DNA of 64,000 nt from Acetobacteraceae bacterium (GCA_022842185.1 JALHQB010000013.1:1-64000), one strand, 5' to 3'; positions 1 through 8,684 are shown, counted from the stretch's first letter. Notes: a model not told the origin generated them from the sequence alone. Translations and numbers: made by a program.

Positions 1-2
1 CC

Positions 3-308
3 GCCACGGTGTCGCTGCGCCTGCGGCCGGAAGCCGGCGCGCCGGAGATCGGCCGCGTCGCCGCCGGCCAGGCGGTCAGCGTGCGCCCCGCCCAGTCCGG
101 CTTCGCGCTGGTGGAAGGGCCGGGGGGACTGCGCGGCTATGCGCCGTCCGGCGCGTTCCAGATCGCGGAGCGGCAGGTCACGGCGGCAGGACCCCCGACC
201 GCGGTACGGCAGTTGGTTGCCACCAACATCGCGCGGCGGGACAATTTCGCCGAGAGCCTGGGGCTGGCGCGCGAGGCGGCTGTTTCCGGTTTCGAATTGG
301 GGGCATGA
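3..308 (+). CDS. SH3-like domain protein, C-terminal part (gene cut by window start)
   Basis: The reading frame is open from the first bases of the window and stops at a TGA at 306-308, so only the last ~100 residues are seen; an internal GTG at position 9 is unlikely to be the true start. The pattern SLRLRPEAGAPEIGRV, then a Gly-rich turn and GLRGYAPSGAF, resembles a bacterial SH3 (SH3b) repeat, which usually sits in periplasmic or envelope-associated proteins. The last ~40 residues match nothing I recognise. A hairpin at 345-369 follows. The SH3 call is family resemblance only and the full protein is unknown. Confidence 0.5.
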   Translation, partial: ATVSLRLRPEAGAPEIGRVAAGQAVSVRPAQSGFALVEGPGGLRGYAPSGAFQIAERQVTAAGPPTAVRQLVATNIARRDNFAESLGLAREAAVSGFELGA

Positions 309-344
309 CAGCCCGACTCGCGTGACGCGTTGTTTCCCGCCGCC

Positions 345-369
345 CTGGCCGGTATTCTCAGCCGGCCAG
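345..369 (+). terminator. Hairpin after the SH3-like gene
   Basis: CTGGCCGG (345-352) pairs with CCGGCCAG (362-369) around a 9-base loop. It lies 37 bases after the stop codon and upstream of parE. There is no T-run, so it may act as a processing or Rho-assisted 3' end; termination is inferred. Confidence 0.45.
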
Positions 370-485
370 GAGCGTGATGGCTGGAGGTGCGACGGCACCG
401 GAGGTCTGAATCACGCGATCAAACAATGGGCTCGAGTGAGATCGGTGAACGACTGTAAACCGACTGCACGCCAAGGGAACAAGAC

Positions 486-2468
486 ATGAACGATCTGTTC
501 GGCCGGGGCGGCGCAGGGAAAGGCGCCGCCGGGCAGGGCGAAGGGTATTCGGCGAAGGATATCGAGGTGCTGGAGGGGCTGGAGCCCGTCCGCCGGCGCC
601 CCGGCATGTATATCGGCGGCACCGACGAAAATGCCCTCCACCACCTCGCCGCCGAGGTCATCGACAACGCCATGGACGAGGCGGTGGCCGGCCATGCCGA
701 TCGCATCGACGTCACGCTGTCCGCCGGCAACTGGCTGACGGTGCGCGACAACGGCCGCGGCATTCCGGTCGACCCGCACCCGAAATTCCCAAAGCTCTCG
801 GCGCTGGAGGTGATCCTCACCACGCTGCATTCAGGCGGGAAGTTCTCTGGCAAGGCCTACGCCACCTCGGGCGGCCTGCACGGCGTCGGCTCCTCGGTGG
901 TGAACGCCCTGGCCGAACGGCTGGAGGTGGAGGTCGCGCTCGACCGTGTACTGCACACCCAGGCCTATGAACGCGGCAAGCCGGTCACCAAGCTGAAGAA
1001 TGCTGGCCCGGTGCAGAACCGCCGCGGCACCACCATCCGCTTCAAGCCTGACCCCGAGATCTTCGCCACGCAGGAATTCAAGCCGGCGCGGCTGTACCGC
1101 CTGTGCCGGTCCAAGGCCTATCTGTTCCGCGGCGTCGAAATCCGCTGGTCCTGCGACCCCGCGCTGATCAAGGACGAGACGCCGGCCGAAGCCACGCTGC
1201 ATTTCCCCGGGGGGCTGTCGGACTTCCTGGCCTCCGCGATCACCGGCCAGGCGACGGTCGTCGCCACCCCCTGGAGCGGCCAGGCGGAATTCCCCGATGG
1301 CGCCGGCCGCGTCGAATGGGCCGCGACCTGGATGGAACGCGCCGAGGGCTTTCTCAACACCTACGCCAACACCATCCCGACCGGGCAGGGCGGCACCCAT
1401 GAAGCCGGCTTCCGCGCCGCGCTGGTCAAGGGCCTGCGCGCCTATGGCGAGTTGAAGAAGGAAAAGCGCGCCGCCGCCGTCACCGCCGAGGATCTGTTCG
1501 GCGGCCTCGCCGGCATGCTCTCGGTCTTCGTGCGCGACCCGCAATTCCAGGGCCAGACCAAGGACAAGCTGACCAGCCCGGAAGCCGCGCGGCTGGTGGA
1601 GAACGCCCTGCGCGACAATTTTGACCATTGGCTGGCTGGCGACCCGGCGACGGCCGACAATCTGCTCGCCTTCGCCATCGAGCGCGCCGAGGACCGTATC
1701 CGCCGCCGCGCCGAGAAGGACACGCCACGCAAATCCGCCACGCGCAAGCTGCGCCTGCCGGGCAAGTTGGCCGATTGCTCGCGTGCCACCTCGGAAGGCA
1801 CCGAACTGTTCCTGGTGGAAGGCGATTCGGCCGGCGGTTCGGCCAAGCAGGCACGCGACCGCGAGACGCAGGCGGTGCTGCCGCTGCGCGGCAAGATCCT
1901 CAACGTCGCTTCCGCCAGCACGGAAAAGCTGCGGCAGAACCAGGAACTCAAGGACCTGATCGAAGCGCTGGGCTGCGGCGTCGGGGATCGCTTCGACATC
2001 GCCCGCCTGCGCTACGGCCGCGTCGTGATCATGACGGACGCCGATGTGGACGGCGCGCACATCGCCGCCCTGCTGATGACCTTCTTCTACAAGGAACTGC
2101 CGGAACTGGTGCGGCAGGGGCGCGTCTTCCTGGCGCAGCCGCCGCTGTACCGCCTGCAGGCCGGCGGCGTGTCGGTCTATGCGATGGACGATGCCGATCG
2201 CGAACGCGTGCTGAAGCAGCGCTTCAAGCCGAACCAGAAGGTCGAGGTCAGCCGCTTCAAGGGCTTGGGCGAGATGCCGCCGGCCTCGCTGAAGGAAACC
2301 ACCATGGACCCGAAGAAGCGCACGCTTCTGCGTGTGGTACTGCCGCCCGAGGACCGCGCCTACACATCGGAACGGATCGAGGCACTGATGGGCCGCAGGC
2401 CGGAGCTGCGCTTCCAGTTCATTCAGGAAAACGCGGCAAGTCTTGATGTGGAGGCCGTTGACGTCTGA
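486..2468 (+). CDS. parE: DNA topoisomerase IV subunit B
   Basis: ATPase subunit of topoisomerase IV, which with ParC decatenates daughter chromosomes. The 660 residues carry, in order, a GHKL ATPase domain (EGLEPVRRRPGMYIGG near 30-45, EVIDNAMDEA near 57-66, DNGRGIP near 88-94, GGLHGVGSSVVNAL near 129-142), the transducer, and a TOPRIM domain (ELFLVEGDSAGG near 441-452, DADVDG near 518-523). The tail with FKGLGEMPPASLKETTMDP and the absence of a large insertion fit ParE better than GyrB. ATG at 486 is the first start that keeps the whole ATPase lid; the SD is weak (AAGGGAAC). The stop codon lies inside a small palindrome (2465-2481). parC is not in the window. Confidence 0.95.
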   Translation: MNDLFGRGGAGKGAAGQGEGYSAKDIEVLEGLEPVRRRPGMYIGGTDENALHHLAAEVIDNAMDEAVAGHADRIDVTLSAGNWLTVRDNGRGIPVDPHPKFPKLSALEVILTTLHSGGKFSGKAYATSGGLHGVGSSVVNALAERLEVEVALDRVLHTQAYERGKPVTKLKNAGPVQNRRGTTIRFKPDPEIFATQEFKPARLYRLCRSKAYLFRGVEIRWSCDPALIKDETPAEATLHFPGGLSDFLASAITGQATVVATPWSGQAEFPDGAGRVEWAATWMERAEGFLNTYANTIPTGQGGTHEAGFRAALVKGLRAYGELKKEKRAAAVTAEDLFGGLAGMLSVFVRDPQFQGQTKDKLTSPEAARLVENALRDNFDHWLAGDPATADNLLAFAIERAEDRIRRRAEKDTPRKSATRKLRLPGKLADCSRATSEGTELFLVEGDSAGGSAKQARDRETQAVLPLRGKILNVASASTEKLRQNQELKDLIEALGCGVGDRFDIARLRYGRVVIMTDADVDGAHIAALLMTFFYKELPELVRQGRVFLAQPPLYRLQAGGVSVYAMDDADRERVLKQRFKPNQKVEVSRFKGLGEMPPASLKETTMDPKKRTLLRVVLPPEDRAYTSERIEALMGRRPELRFQFIQENAASLDVEAVDV

Positions 2469-2595
2469 CCGCCGCGGTCAGGCGGACAGGAACCGGCGAA
2501 CCTCGGCCTGGCCCTGCGGTTGAAAGCCTGTGGGGAATGCGGCGGCGCCCCGCGCCGAAGTTTTCCATGGGCCGCCCGACACGGGGAGAGCGGTG

Positions 2596-2928
2596 ATGCA
2601 TCACCTTCCGGCCGACATGGGCGCCTGCGTGGAGGCGTGCCTGCGCTGCCACGCGACCTGCCTCGGCACCGCCATGCACCACTGCCTGGAGGCAGGCGGC
2701 AAGCACCTGGAGCCTGCGCATTTCCGGCTCATGATGGCCTGCGCCGAAATCTGCCGGACCTCGGCCGCCTTCATGCTGATCGGCACCGACCACCATCGCC
2801 ACACCTGTAGCGAATGCGCCGAGGTCTGCGAGGAATGCGCCCTGAGCTGCGAGCAGGTCGGCGACATGGATGACTGCGTCCAGGAGTGCCGCCGCTGCGC
2901 GGAGCAATGCCGCAAGATGGCGGCATGA
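2596..2928 (+). CDS. Cys-rich four-helix-bundle copper storage protein (Csp/DUF326 type)
   Basis: A 110-residue protein with 16 cysteines (11, 15, 18, 22, 30, 49, 53, 71, 74, 78, 81, 85, 94, 98, 101, 105), mostly spaced i/i+3/i+4 as in the four-helix Csp proteins that bind many Cu(I) ions inside the bundle. His residues at both ends (HH 28-29, DHHRH 65-69) could guard the entrance. No signal peptide is visible, so it would be cytosolic like Csp3 proteins. The ATG at 2596 has GGGGAGAG 5 bases upstream; a longer in-frame start at 2530 adds only low-complexity sequence and no SD. Copper storage or buffering is inferred from the family; no copper exporter or regulator is adjacent. Confidence 0.82.
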   Translation: MHHLPADMGACVEACLRCHATCLGTAMHHCLEAGGKHLEPAHFRLMMACAEICRTSAAFMLIGTDHHRHTCSECAEVCEECALSCEQVGDMDDCVQECRRCAEQCRKMAA

Positions 2929-2929
2929 C

Positions 2930-2977
2930 GATTGGAGCGGGATCGGTTTGCATCCGCGCACCGATCCCGCTCCAATC
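2930..2977 (+). terminator. Perfect 18-bp inverted repeat, bidirectional terminator candidate
   Basis: Bases 2930-2947 are exactly complementary to 2960-2977 around a 12-base loop, starting directly after the csp stop codon and followed by TTATACTTTA. It lies between convergent genes (csp and the acyl-CoA-dehydrogenase-like gene). Its sequence is unlike the other intergenic palindromes here. Confidence 0.65.
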
Positions 2978-3038
2978 TTATACTTTACCGTGTGATTCAG
3001 GCCTTGGGTTCATCCGCACCTGCGGCCATCACGCTGTA

Positions 3039-3063
3039 GGTGGCGGCAGGTCCCGCCGCCACC
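3039..3063 (-). terminator. GC-rich hairpin at the 3' end of the flavoprotein gene
   Basis: GGTGGCGGC (3039-3047) pairs with GCCGCCACC (3055-3063) around a 7-base loop. It lies 21 bases beyond the stop codon of the minus-strand gene. No clear T-run on either side. Confidence 0.4.
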
Positions 3064-3083
3064 CGACGTCACGCCGATCACGG

Positions 3084-4223
3084 TCAGGCGTCGATGCCGA
3101 GCCCCAGCGCCAGCCGGCCGCTGAGTTCCATCTGCGGCAGTTCCTGCAACGGATGGAAGCGCGCGCCCTGCACGTCACGGAAGGCGCGTTCCAGCCCAAG
3201 GTCGCGATAGAATGAACCGCCGCCGACCAGCTCCATCGCGCGTTCCACCGTCTCGATCGCCGCCTTGGCGGTCAGCGTATGCGCGATGGCGGCGCGGCTG
3301 GTGCGTGCCGGGCCGGGCGCTTCTGTCTCCGCGATTCGGATCATCCGGTCGAGCGACATCTCCGCGGCCATGAAGGCATTCTCCATCCTGCCCGCCATGG
3401 CGGTCAGCGCGTGGCTGCCCGGCTTGCGCCGCGCGATGTCCAGCGCCCGCCCCCGCGCGCCTTCGGCGACGCCGACATAGGCCGCGTAGACCAGGGGAAA
3501 GGCGAGCACGAAGATGTGGTGGAACAGCATGTGCCACTTCCCCGGCTCACGCCGCGCGACGATCGCCGCATCGGGCACGAAGACATCCTCCAGCATCACG
3601 TCATGCGACCCGGTGCCGCGCATGCCCATGACATGCCAGGTGTCGAGCCGCTTCACGCCCTCCGCCTTGAAGGGCACGGCGAAGTGCAGGACGGTCGGGC
3701 CCTTGTCCGGGTCGTCATGGATGGCGCTGGTCACCAGCAGGTCGCCCATCTCGCACCCGCTGGAGAACACCTTCTTCGCGGTGACGCGGAAGCCGCCTTC
3801 GACCTTCATCGCCTGGCCGTTGCTCGGCAGCCAATCGGACCCGCCGCTTGATATCAGCACGAGATCCTCATGCGCCACGCGTTTCAGCATGCCTTCGACA
3901 GGCGCCTGTTCGTGCCGCCAGCGCCATGCGGGAACCGCGACCAGATGCGAATGCATGGAGAAGGCGAGGGCGGTCGATCCGCAATGCGTGGCGAGCCGGC
4001 GAATGGCGTCGCAGATCATGCGGTAGTCGGCGCCCGCGCCGCCGAGTTCCGCAGGCACCAGCGCCTTGAAGAATCCCGCCGCCTTCAGCGCCCGGAATCC
4101 TTCCTCGACGAAGCTGTCATCGGCGTCGTGGCGCAAGGCGTCGGCAGCGATCTGCTGCCCGATCTGGTCGGCGCGCGCGACCCAGTCGATGGTCGGCAGG
4201 TCGGTGGTCAATGCGTCCGGCAT
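3084..4223 (-). CDS. Acyl-CoA dehydrogenase family flavoprotein
   Basis: 379 residues of the acyl-CoA dehydrogenase fold: helical N-domain (roughly 1-110), beta-barrel middle domain with KKVFSSGCEMGD and WHVMGMRGTGSHDV, and C-terminal helical domain ending FRDVQGARFHPLQEL. It would bind FAD and either dehydrogenate an acyl-CoA or, as in the DszC/SfnB-like branch, act as a flavin-dependent monooxygenase; I cannot tell which. ATG at 4223 is chosen for its SD (GGGAGG, 5 bases away). It is divergent from an HxlR regulator 72 bp away, an arrangement typical of a regulator controlling its neighbour. An FAD monooxygenase lies beyond the regulator. Confidence 0.8.
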   Translation of the reverse strand: MPDALTTDLPTIDWVARADQIGQQIAADALRHDADDSFVEEGFRALKAAGFFKALVPAELGGAGADYRMICDAIRRLATHCGSTALAFSMHSHLVAVPAWRWRHEQAPVEGMLKRVAHEDLVLISSGGSDWLPSNGQAMKVEGGFRVTAKKVFSSGCEMGDLLVTSAIHDDPDKGPTVLHFAVPFKAEGVKRLDTWHVMGMRGTGSHDVMLEDVFVPDAAIVARREPGKWHMLFHHIFVLAFPLVYAAYVGVAEGARGRALDIARRKPGSHALTAMAGRMENAFMAAEMSLDRMIRIAETEAPGPARTSRAAIAHTLTAKAAIETVERAMELVGGGSFYRDLGLERAFRDVQGARFHPLQELPQMELSGRLALGLGIDA

Positions 4224-4295
4224 GGGTGCCTCCCGGCATGTCGTTGCGATGCGCGGACGGTGCTCCGTCGCCGAAGCCAGCTTCAAGGACAGAAA

Positions 4296-5057
4296 ATGGA
4301 CTTGCTTTCACCTGCACCGAGGCACGATGGTTCGGGGATGCCCGGATATGGACAATTCTGTCCCGTGGCGAAAACCTGCGAATTGTTCGCCGAACGCTGG
4401 ACACCCTTGATCCTGCGCGAGCTCTGCGGAGGGCCGGCGCAGTTCAACGACATGCGCCGACGGCTGCCGCTGATGTCCAAGACGCTGCTGGCGCAGCGGC
4501 TGCGCGATCTCGAACATCATGGTGTGATCTCGATCACCACCAAGCCCAGCGGTCCCGGCAACGTCTATGCGTTGACGCCGGCGGGCGAGGATTTTCGCCC
4601 GATCATCGAGGCATTGAGCCTGTGGGGCCAGCGCCACACGCAGGCCATCCTGCGACCGGAGGATTTCGACCCGCATTTCCTGCTGATGAGCGTCCGCAGC
4701 CAAATCCCGCGTTCGGCCTTTCCCGCAGGCCGCTTCGTCATCCGCTTCGACTTCCGCAACCTGCGCCAGGCGCGCACGGTGACGCGCAGCTGGTGGTTCG
4801 TCTTCATGCATCCGCATCTGGATCTGTGCATGAAGGATCCGGGGCATCCGGTGGACGTCGTGATCGCCGCGGACCTCGAAACCTTCACCCGCGCCTGGAT
4901 GGGGTATCTCGGCCTGGCCGATGAAGTCACGCGGCGTGGCGTCGCTTTCGACGGTGCCGCGGATGCGGCCGAACGTGCCAAGGCGCTGCTCGGCCTGTTC
5001 GATCGCCCGCGCGAACGGCGGCTGGTCTATGGACCGCCGGAGATGCTGGAGGCGTAG
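4296..5057 (+). CDS. HxlR-type winged-helix regulator with C-terminal SCP2-like domain
   Basis: 253 residues. The N-terminal ~120 form an HxlR/MarR-like winged helix (FCPVAKTCELFAERWTPLILREL, then FNDMRRRLPLMSKTLLAQRLRDLE), with the Cys near the start that is typical of HxlR sensors. The last ~120 residues resemble an SCP2 sterol-carrier-like domain, as in other long HxlR proteins, perhaps sensing a hydrophobic ligand. Start at 4296 has AAGGA 6 bases upstream; an ATG at 4338 is an alternative. It is divergent from the acyl-CoA-dehydrogenase-like gene and probably regulates it. Its TAG stop is the first triplet of a family-1 palindrome. Confidence 0.82.
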   Translation: MDLLSPAPRHDGSGMPGYGQFCPVAKTCELFAERWTPLILRELCGGPAQFNDMRRRLPLMSKTLLAQRLRDLEHHGVISITTKPSGPGNVYALTPAGEDFRPIIEALSLWGQRHTQAILRPEDFDPHFLLMSVRSQIPRSAFPAGRFVIRFDFRNLRQARTVTRSWWFVFMHPHLDLCMKDPGHPVDVVIAADLETFTRAWMGYLGLADEVTRRGVAFDGAADAAERAKALLGLFDRPRERRLVYGPPEMLEA

Positions 5058-5128
5058 AGCAGAGCGCGTCTGGCTGGGCTGAGCCAAGCGCGTGAAGATG
5101 CCTGATCATAGCAAGGCGCAGAGCTTTT
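5055..5128 (+). repeat. Family-1 intergenic palindrome, copy A
   Basis: TAGAGCAGAGCGCG begins on the HxlR stop codon, followed by an imperfect stem (cgcgtctggct / agccaagcgcg) and the conserved flank GCGTGAAGATGC. It lies between convergent genes. Homologous to copies at 8685, 9881, 14757, 39835, 50318 and 54798. Confidence 0.65.
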
Positions 5129-5153
5129 CGTCGGCGGTCCGGCTCGGAAAATC

Positions 5154-6650
5154 CTAGGCCGCAGCAACCGCGATCGCGTCCAGGTAGGTGGCAATGGCTG
5201 AATGATCGCCCGCACGGGCGACCAGCGCGACATAACCATCCGGGCGCACCAGCCACATCGCACCGGCCGTCACCGGCGGGCGCGGCGCGGGTTCGATCAG
5301 CGTGCCGTATCGGACGAGGAGTGCGGTGAGGTCGGGCGAGCCTTCAGCATACAGCGCGAAGCGGGGCGCGTCGCCGGCGCCAACGGGCGGTTCGCCGACA
5401 GTCGGTGGCATGCGGTCCCCGGCGGCCGGGCCGCCGCTGTGCCGCCCACCGCGGATGGTCAACGGGCTGTCAGGATAGGCGATGTTGAGCTCGGTCAGTG
5501 TCTGCCCCATCGCGCGTTGCACCATCGGCAGTTGCAGCACGACCGACGCGACCAGGTTCCGCACGCCCTGCTTGAATTCGCCGCGCAGGGTGGCTGCCGC
5601 CGTCATCCGCCCGGCATTGGCCAGCACGATGTCGCCGATGGCGCTGCGCTCGATGCCATAGCTCGGCAGCAGCGACTCCGCGGCCGCATGGCCATGCGCC
5701 ACCAGCGCCAGTTTCCAGGCCAGGTTGAAGGCATCCTGCATGCCGGTATTCATGCCTTGGCCGCCCGCGGGGCTGTGGATATGCGCGGCATCGCCGGCCA
5801 GGAACACGCGCCCGGCGCTGTAGTCGCGGACCTTGCGTTCATTGATGCGGAAGCCGGAGAGCCAGATCGGATCGGAGGCCTGCATGCCGGCACCAGCGCG
5901 GCGGTCCAGCAGGACCTGGACTTCCTCCAGCGTCGGGTCGTGGCGTGCATCGGTGTCGGCGGTCTCGCCGATATCCGCGATCATGCGGAAGCGGCCGGGA
6001 GAAATGGGGAACAGCACCAGCACGCCATCGGCATGCCAGAAGATCGAGAGTTCATCCGGCGGCGTCGGCACATTGGCGATGTGGACGTCCGCCAGCACCC
6101 ATTGGCTGGGCAGGGTGTCGCCCTGAAAGGTCATGCCCAGCCCGTGGCGGACGATGGAATGGGCGCCGTCGCACCCCAGCAGCCAGGGCGTGCGCACCGC
6201 CTCCTCGCGTCCATCGGCGTGGCGTAGCGTGGCGTCCACGCCGTCGGCGCCGGGCGTGAATGCGGTCAGTTCGACCTGGCGTTCCACGCGAATGCCGCGG
6301 CTTGCCAGGTGGTCCTCCAACAGGCGCTCGGTGTCGCTTTGCGGGATCATCAGGGCATAGGGATACGGCGTGCCCTCGGCGGCGAAGCCGACATGGCCGA
6401 TCCGCCGGCCTTCGGCGAGCACGCTGGCCCCGCTGACCTTCAGCCCCGCGGCGACGAAGGTGTCGGTGCAGCCCAGCCGGTCCATCAGTTCCAGGCTGCG
6501 CGACCACAGCACCAGCGCCTTGGACTTGTCGGTGCGCGCGGCGGCGCGGTCGATGATGCGGACCGGCACGCGGTAGCGCGCCAACTCCGCAGCCATGGTC
6601 AGGCCGACCGGCCCGGCGCCCACGATGAGTACGGCGTTGTTCATCGGCAT
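5154..6650 (-). CDS. FAD-dependent aromatic-ring monooxygenase
   Basis: 498 residues of the p-hydroxybenzoate hydroxylase / PheA-TfdB group. Seen: N-terminal dinucleotide motif VLIVGAGPVGLTMAAEL, DG motif LLGCDGAHSIVR near 160-170, GD motif RVFLAGDAAHIHSPAGGQGMN near 280-300, and a thioredoxin-like C-terminal extension as in phenol hydroxylases. It would hydroxylate an aromatic or polyketide-like substrate with NAD(P)H and O2 in the cytoplasm; the substrate is unknown. ATG at 6650 has GGAAG 4 bases upstream; an ATG two codons later is possible. The HxlR and acyl-CoA-dehydrogenase-like genes are near but transcribed separately. Confidence 0.85.
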   Translation of the reverse strand: MPMNNAVLIVGAGPVGLTMAAELARYRVPVRIIDRAAARTDKSKALVLWSRSLELMDRLGCTDTFVAAGLKVSGASVLAEGRRIGHVGFAAEGTPYPYALMIPQSDTERLLEDHLASRGIRVERQVELTAFTPGADGVDATLRHADGREEAVRTPWLLGCDGAHSIVRHGLGMTFQGDTLPSQWVLADVHIANVPTPPDELSIFWHADGVLVLFPISPGRFRMIADIGETADTDARHDPTLEEVQVLLDRRAGAGMQASDPIWLSGFRINERKVRDYSAGRVFLAGDAAHIHSPAGGQGMNTGMQDAFNLAWKLALVAHGHAAAESLLPSYGIERSAIGDIVLANAGRMTAAATLRGEFKQGVRNLVASVVLQLPMVQRAMGQTLTELNIAYPDSPLTIRGGRHSGGPAAGDRMPPTVGEPPVGAGDAPRFALYAEGSPDLTALLVRYGTLIEPAPRPPVTAGAMWLVRPDGYVALVARAGDHSAIATYLDAIAVAAA

Positions 6651-6713
6651 GTCTTCCGTCCGGGGCAAGGCCGGCATGTCCGCAACGCGGAACCGCTCTG
6701 CCTTGCGCGTGTT

Positions 6714-6750
6714 GGCGCATCTTCACCTGTTCGGGCCAGGACGCCCAGCC
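6714..6750 (-). repeat. Possible degenerate family-1 fragment
   Basis: GCGCATCTTCAC at 6717-6728 equals the conserved flank of copy E, followed by GGGCCAGG, but no good stem is present. It could be a decayed copy or chance. Confidence 0.25.
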
Positions 6751-6779
6751 GACGGCGGCAGGATCCCGCCACCGAAGGC

Positions 6780-6806
6780 GCCGCCGGACCCTGGCTGTCC
6801 GGCGGC
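6780..6806 (-). terminator. Hairpin after the XRE regulator
   Basis: GCCGCCGGA (6780-6788) pairs with TCCGGCGGC (6798-6806) around a 9-base loop, 50 bases past the XRE stop codon on the minus strand. No T-run. Confidence 0.4.
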
Positions 6807-6855
6807 GGGTGCCGGCGCTGGAAACGCGCCGGCAGGCGCGCTTCCATTCAGCCTC

Positions 6856-7236
6856 TCAGTGCTGAATCTGGTCCGCGCCGGTGGCGGCGATGCGCAGCGC
6901 CAAGGCCTGCGCCCAATGGTCATGGGCCTGCTGGACGCTGATGCCGATGGCCTGGGGCATGGCCGCGGCATCGACCCCGAGGAACCACCCCGCCGGCATG
7001 TCCAGCGCCGCGCCCAGGCTGAGCGCGAGGCGCAGCGTCAGCGGCTCCAGCCCCAATTCGAGCCGCGACATCCGCCGCTGGGTGATGCCGACGCGACGCG
7101 CCACCTGCGTCGCCGTCAGGCCAAGCCGGCGGCGGCGGTGGTGCAGCGCCGCGCCCACCTGTCCGTCGAAGGCGAGATCGGCCAGCGGCAGGTCTTCGGC
7201 CGCGATCGTGTCGGCGGGCTCCATGTGGTGAGACAT
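6856..7236 (-). CDS. XRE-family helix-turn-helix regulator
   Basis: 126 residues with one XRE/Cro-type DNA-binding domain (LHHRRRRLGLTATQVARRVGITQRRMSRLELG near 38-70, then LTLRLALSLGAALDMPAGWFLG). The C-terminal ~40 residues form no recognisable ligand domain. ATG at 7236 is chosen because AGGA lies 8 bases upstream; an ATG 11 codons earlier lacks an SD. The regulated gene is unknown: a PLP enzyme starts divergently at 7483 with a 246-bp gap. Confidence 0.75.
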   Translation of the reverse strand: MSHHMEPADTIAAEDLPLADLAFDGQVGAALHHRRRRLGLTATQVARRVGITQRRMSRLELGLEPLTLRLALSLGAALDMPAGWFLGVDAAAMPQAIGISVQQAHDHWAQALALRIAATGADQIQH

Positions 7237-7336
7237 TTTGTCATCCTCATCGCTCGTGTTCGCCGTCATGGCACCAGCCGGGCCGGCCCCTCGGGCGCCA
7301 CAGGACTGGGGCCGATTCGGCTAACGAAAGGTAAAA

Positions 7337-7450
7337 ATGCGCGACATCTGGGGAAATTCCGACGTGGCGGCACGACATGTGGGGGGCAGGCGGATGACAG
7401 CGCGGCGCCGAGGCCCTTCGCCATGTTGCCCTGCGGGCCGGCTGGTCTAG
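7337..7450 (+). CDS. Possible 37-residue small protein
   Basis: Within the 246-bp gap between the divergent XRE regulator and the PLP enzyme, an ATG follows a clean AAAGG (5-base spacing) in a locally A-rich stretch. It opens a 38-codon frame beginning MRDIWGNSDVAARHVGG and ending at TAG 7450. I recognise no family. It could be a small ORF paired with the regulator, a leader peptide, or noise. Confidence 0.2.
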   Translation: MRDIWGNSDVAARHVGGRRMTARRRGPSPCCPAGRLV

Positions 7451-7482
7451 GCTCACCGCCAGCCCGTCCAAGGATGCCCGCG

Positions 7483-8643
7483 ATGCTCGGTTCCCAACGC
7501 CACCTCTTCGACATCCCGCGCGATGTCGCCTACCTCAACGCCGCCGCCTGGTCGCCGCTGCCGCTGGCGGTGCAGGAGGCGGGCCGCATGGGCGTCGGGC
7601 GCAAGGGCCGGCCGTGGGATGTCGATGCGGCGCTGCCGGGGCGCGTGATCGAACGCTGCCGCGCCGCCGCCGCGGCGCTGATCGGCGCGGCGGCCGAAGA
7701 CGTCGCGATCATCCCCTCCGTCTCCTACGGCGTCGCCGTGGCGGGCAAGATCTTCGCCCCGCCCGCCGGGTCGCGCGTGCTGGTGTTCGAGGACGATCAT
7801 TCCTCACCGGTTCTGGAATGGCTCGCCCGCGCACCCGCGCAAGGCTTCACGGTCGAGACGGTGAAGCGCCCGGCCGATGGCGACTGGACCGCGGCGATGG
7901 AGGAGGCGATCGCGGCGCCGGGTGCGCCGATCTCGATCGCCTCGATCTCCAACCTGCATTGGGCCGATGGTGCGGTGCTGGACATGGACAGGATCGCGAA
8001 GGCGCTGAAGGCCAAGGGGGCGGCGCTGCTGATCGATGCGACGCATGGCGCGGGGATGATGGACCTCGATGTCGCGCGCATCGATCCGGATTTCCTGATC
8101 TTCCCGACCTACAAATGGGTGCTCGGTCCCTATGGCCGCGCCTTCATCTACATCGCCAAGCGTCACCAGGACGGCGTGCCGCTGGAACAGACCGGCTTCG
8201 GCCGCCGTGGCGTGCTGAACGACCGCACGCCGTATCTGTCCGACCTGTCCTACGCCCCCACCGCCCGGCGGTTCGACATGGGCGAGCGCGACCATTTCGT
8301 CGGCCTGGAGATGTCGGCTGTGGCGTTGGAACTGATGGCATCCTGGGGGCACGCGGCGGTCGCCGAACGCTGCGCGATGCTGACGGCGCGGCTGGAGGAC
8401 GGCCTGGCCGCAGCGGGTGCGGTGCTGCCGAAGCGCGGGCTGCGCGCGCCGCACATCCTGTGCGTGTCCTTCCCCGCCGGCATGCCGGCAGGATTCATCG
8501 ACGCGCTGGCCGCCGAGAAGGCCTTCGCCGCGCCGCGGCTGGGGCGGCTGCGGATCAGCCCGCATGTGTACAATGACGAGGAGGATGTGGATCGCTTCGT
8601 CGCGGCCTATGCGCGCTGCATGTCGGCGCGGGCGGCGGCCTGA
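7483..8643 (+). CDS. PLP-dependent aminotransferase class V-like enzyme
   Basis: 386 residues of the class V fold shared by kynureninase, cysteine desulfurase and isopenicillin N epimerase. Seen: FDIPRDVAYLNAAAWSPLP at the N-terminus, LIDATHGAGMMDLD (cofactor Asp), and FPTYKWVLGPYG with the PLP-binding Lys. The reaction is not determinable from sequence. Start at 7483 has AAGGA 8 bases upstream; an ATG at 7474 lies too close to that SD. A family-1 palindrome separates it from the convergent rsgA. Confidence 0.78.
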   Translation: MLGSQRHLFDIPRDVAYLNAAAWSPLPLAVQEAGRMGVGRKGRPWDVDAALPGRVIERCRAAAAALIGAAAEDVAIIPSVSYGVAVAGKIFAPPAGSRVLVFEDDHSSPVLEWLARAPAQGFTVETVKRPADGDWTAAMEEAIAAPGAPISIASISNLHWADGAVLDMDRIAKALKAKGAALLIDATHGAGMMDLDVARIDPDFLIFPTYKWVLGPYGRAFIYIAKRHQDGVPLEQTGFGRRGVLNDRTPYLSDLSYAPTARRFDMGERDHFVGLEMSAVALELMASWGHAAVAERCAMLTARLEDGLAAAGAVLPKRGLRAPHILCVSFPAGMPAGFIDALAAEKAFAAPRLGRLRISPHVYNDEEDVDRFVAAYARCMSARAAA

Positions 8644-8684
8644 AGGGAGCGCGGCGCAGAGCGCACGCCCCGTCGGGGCTTAGC

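Noticed and set aside
831-2060. Long antisense frame opposite parE
   Set aside because: No recognisable domain, low-complexity composition, and parE itself is certain.
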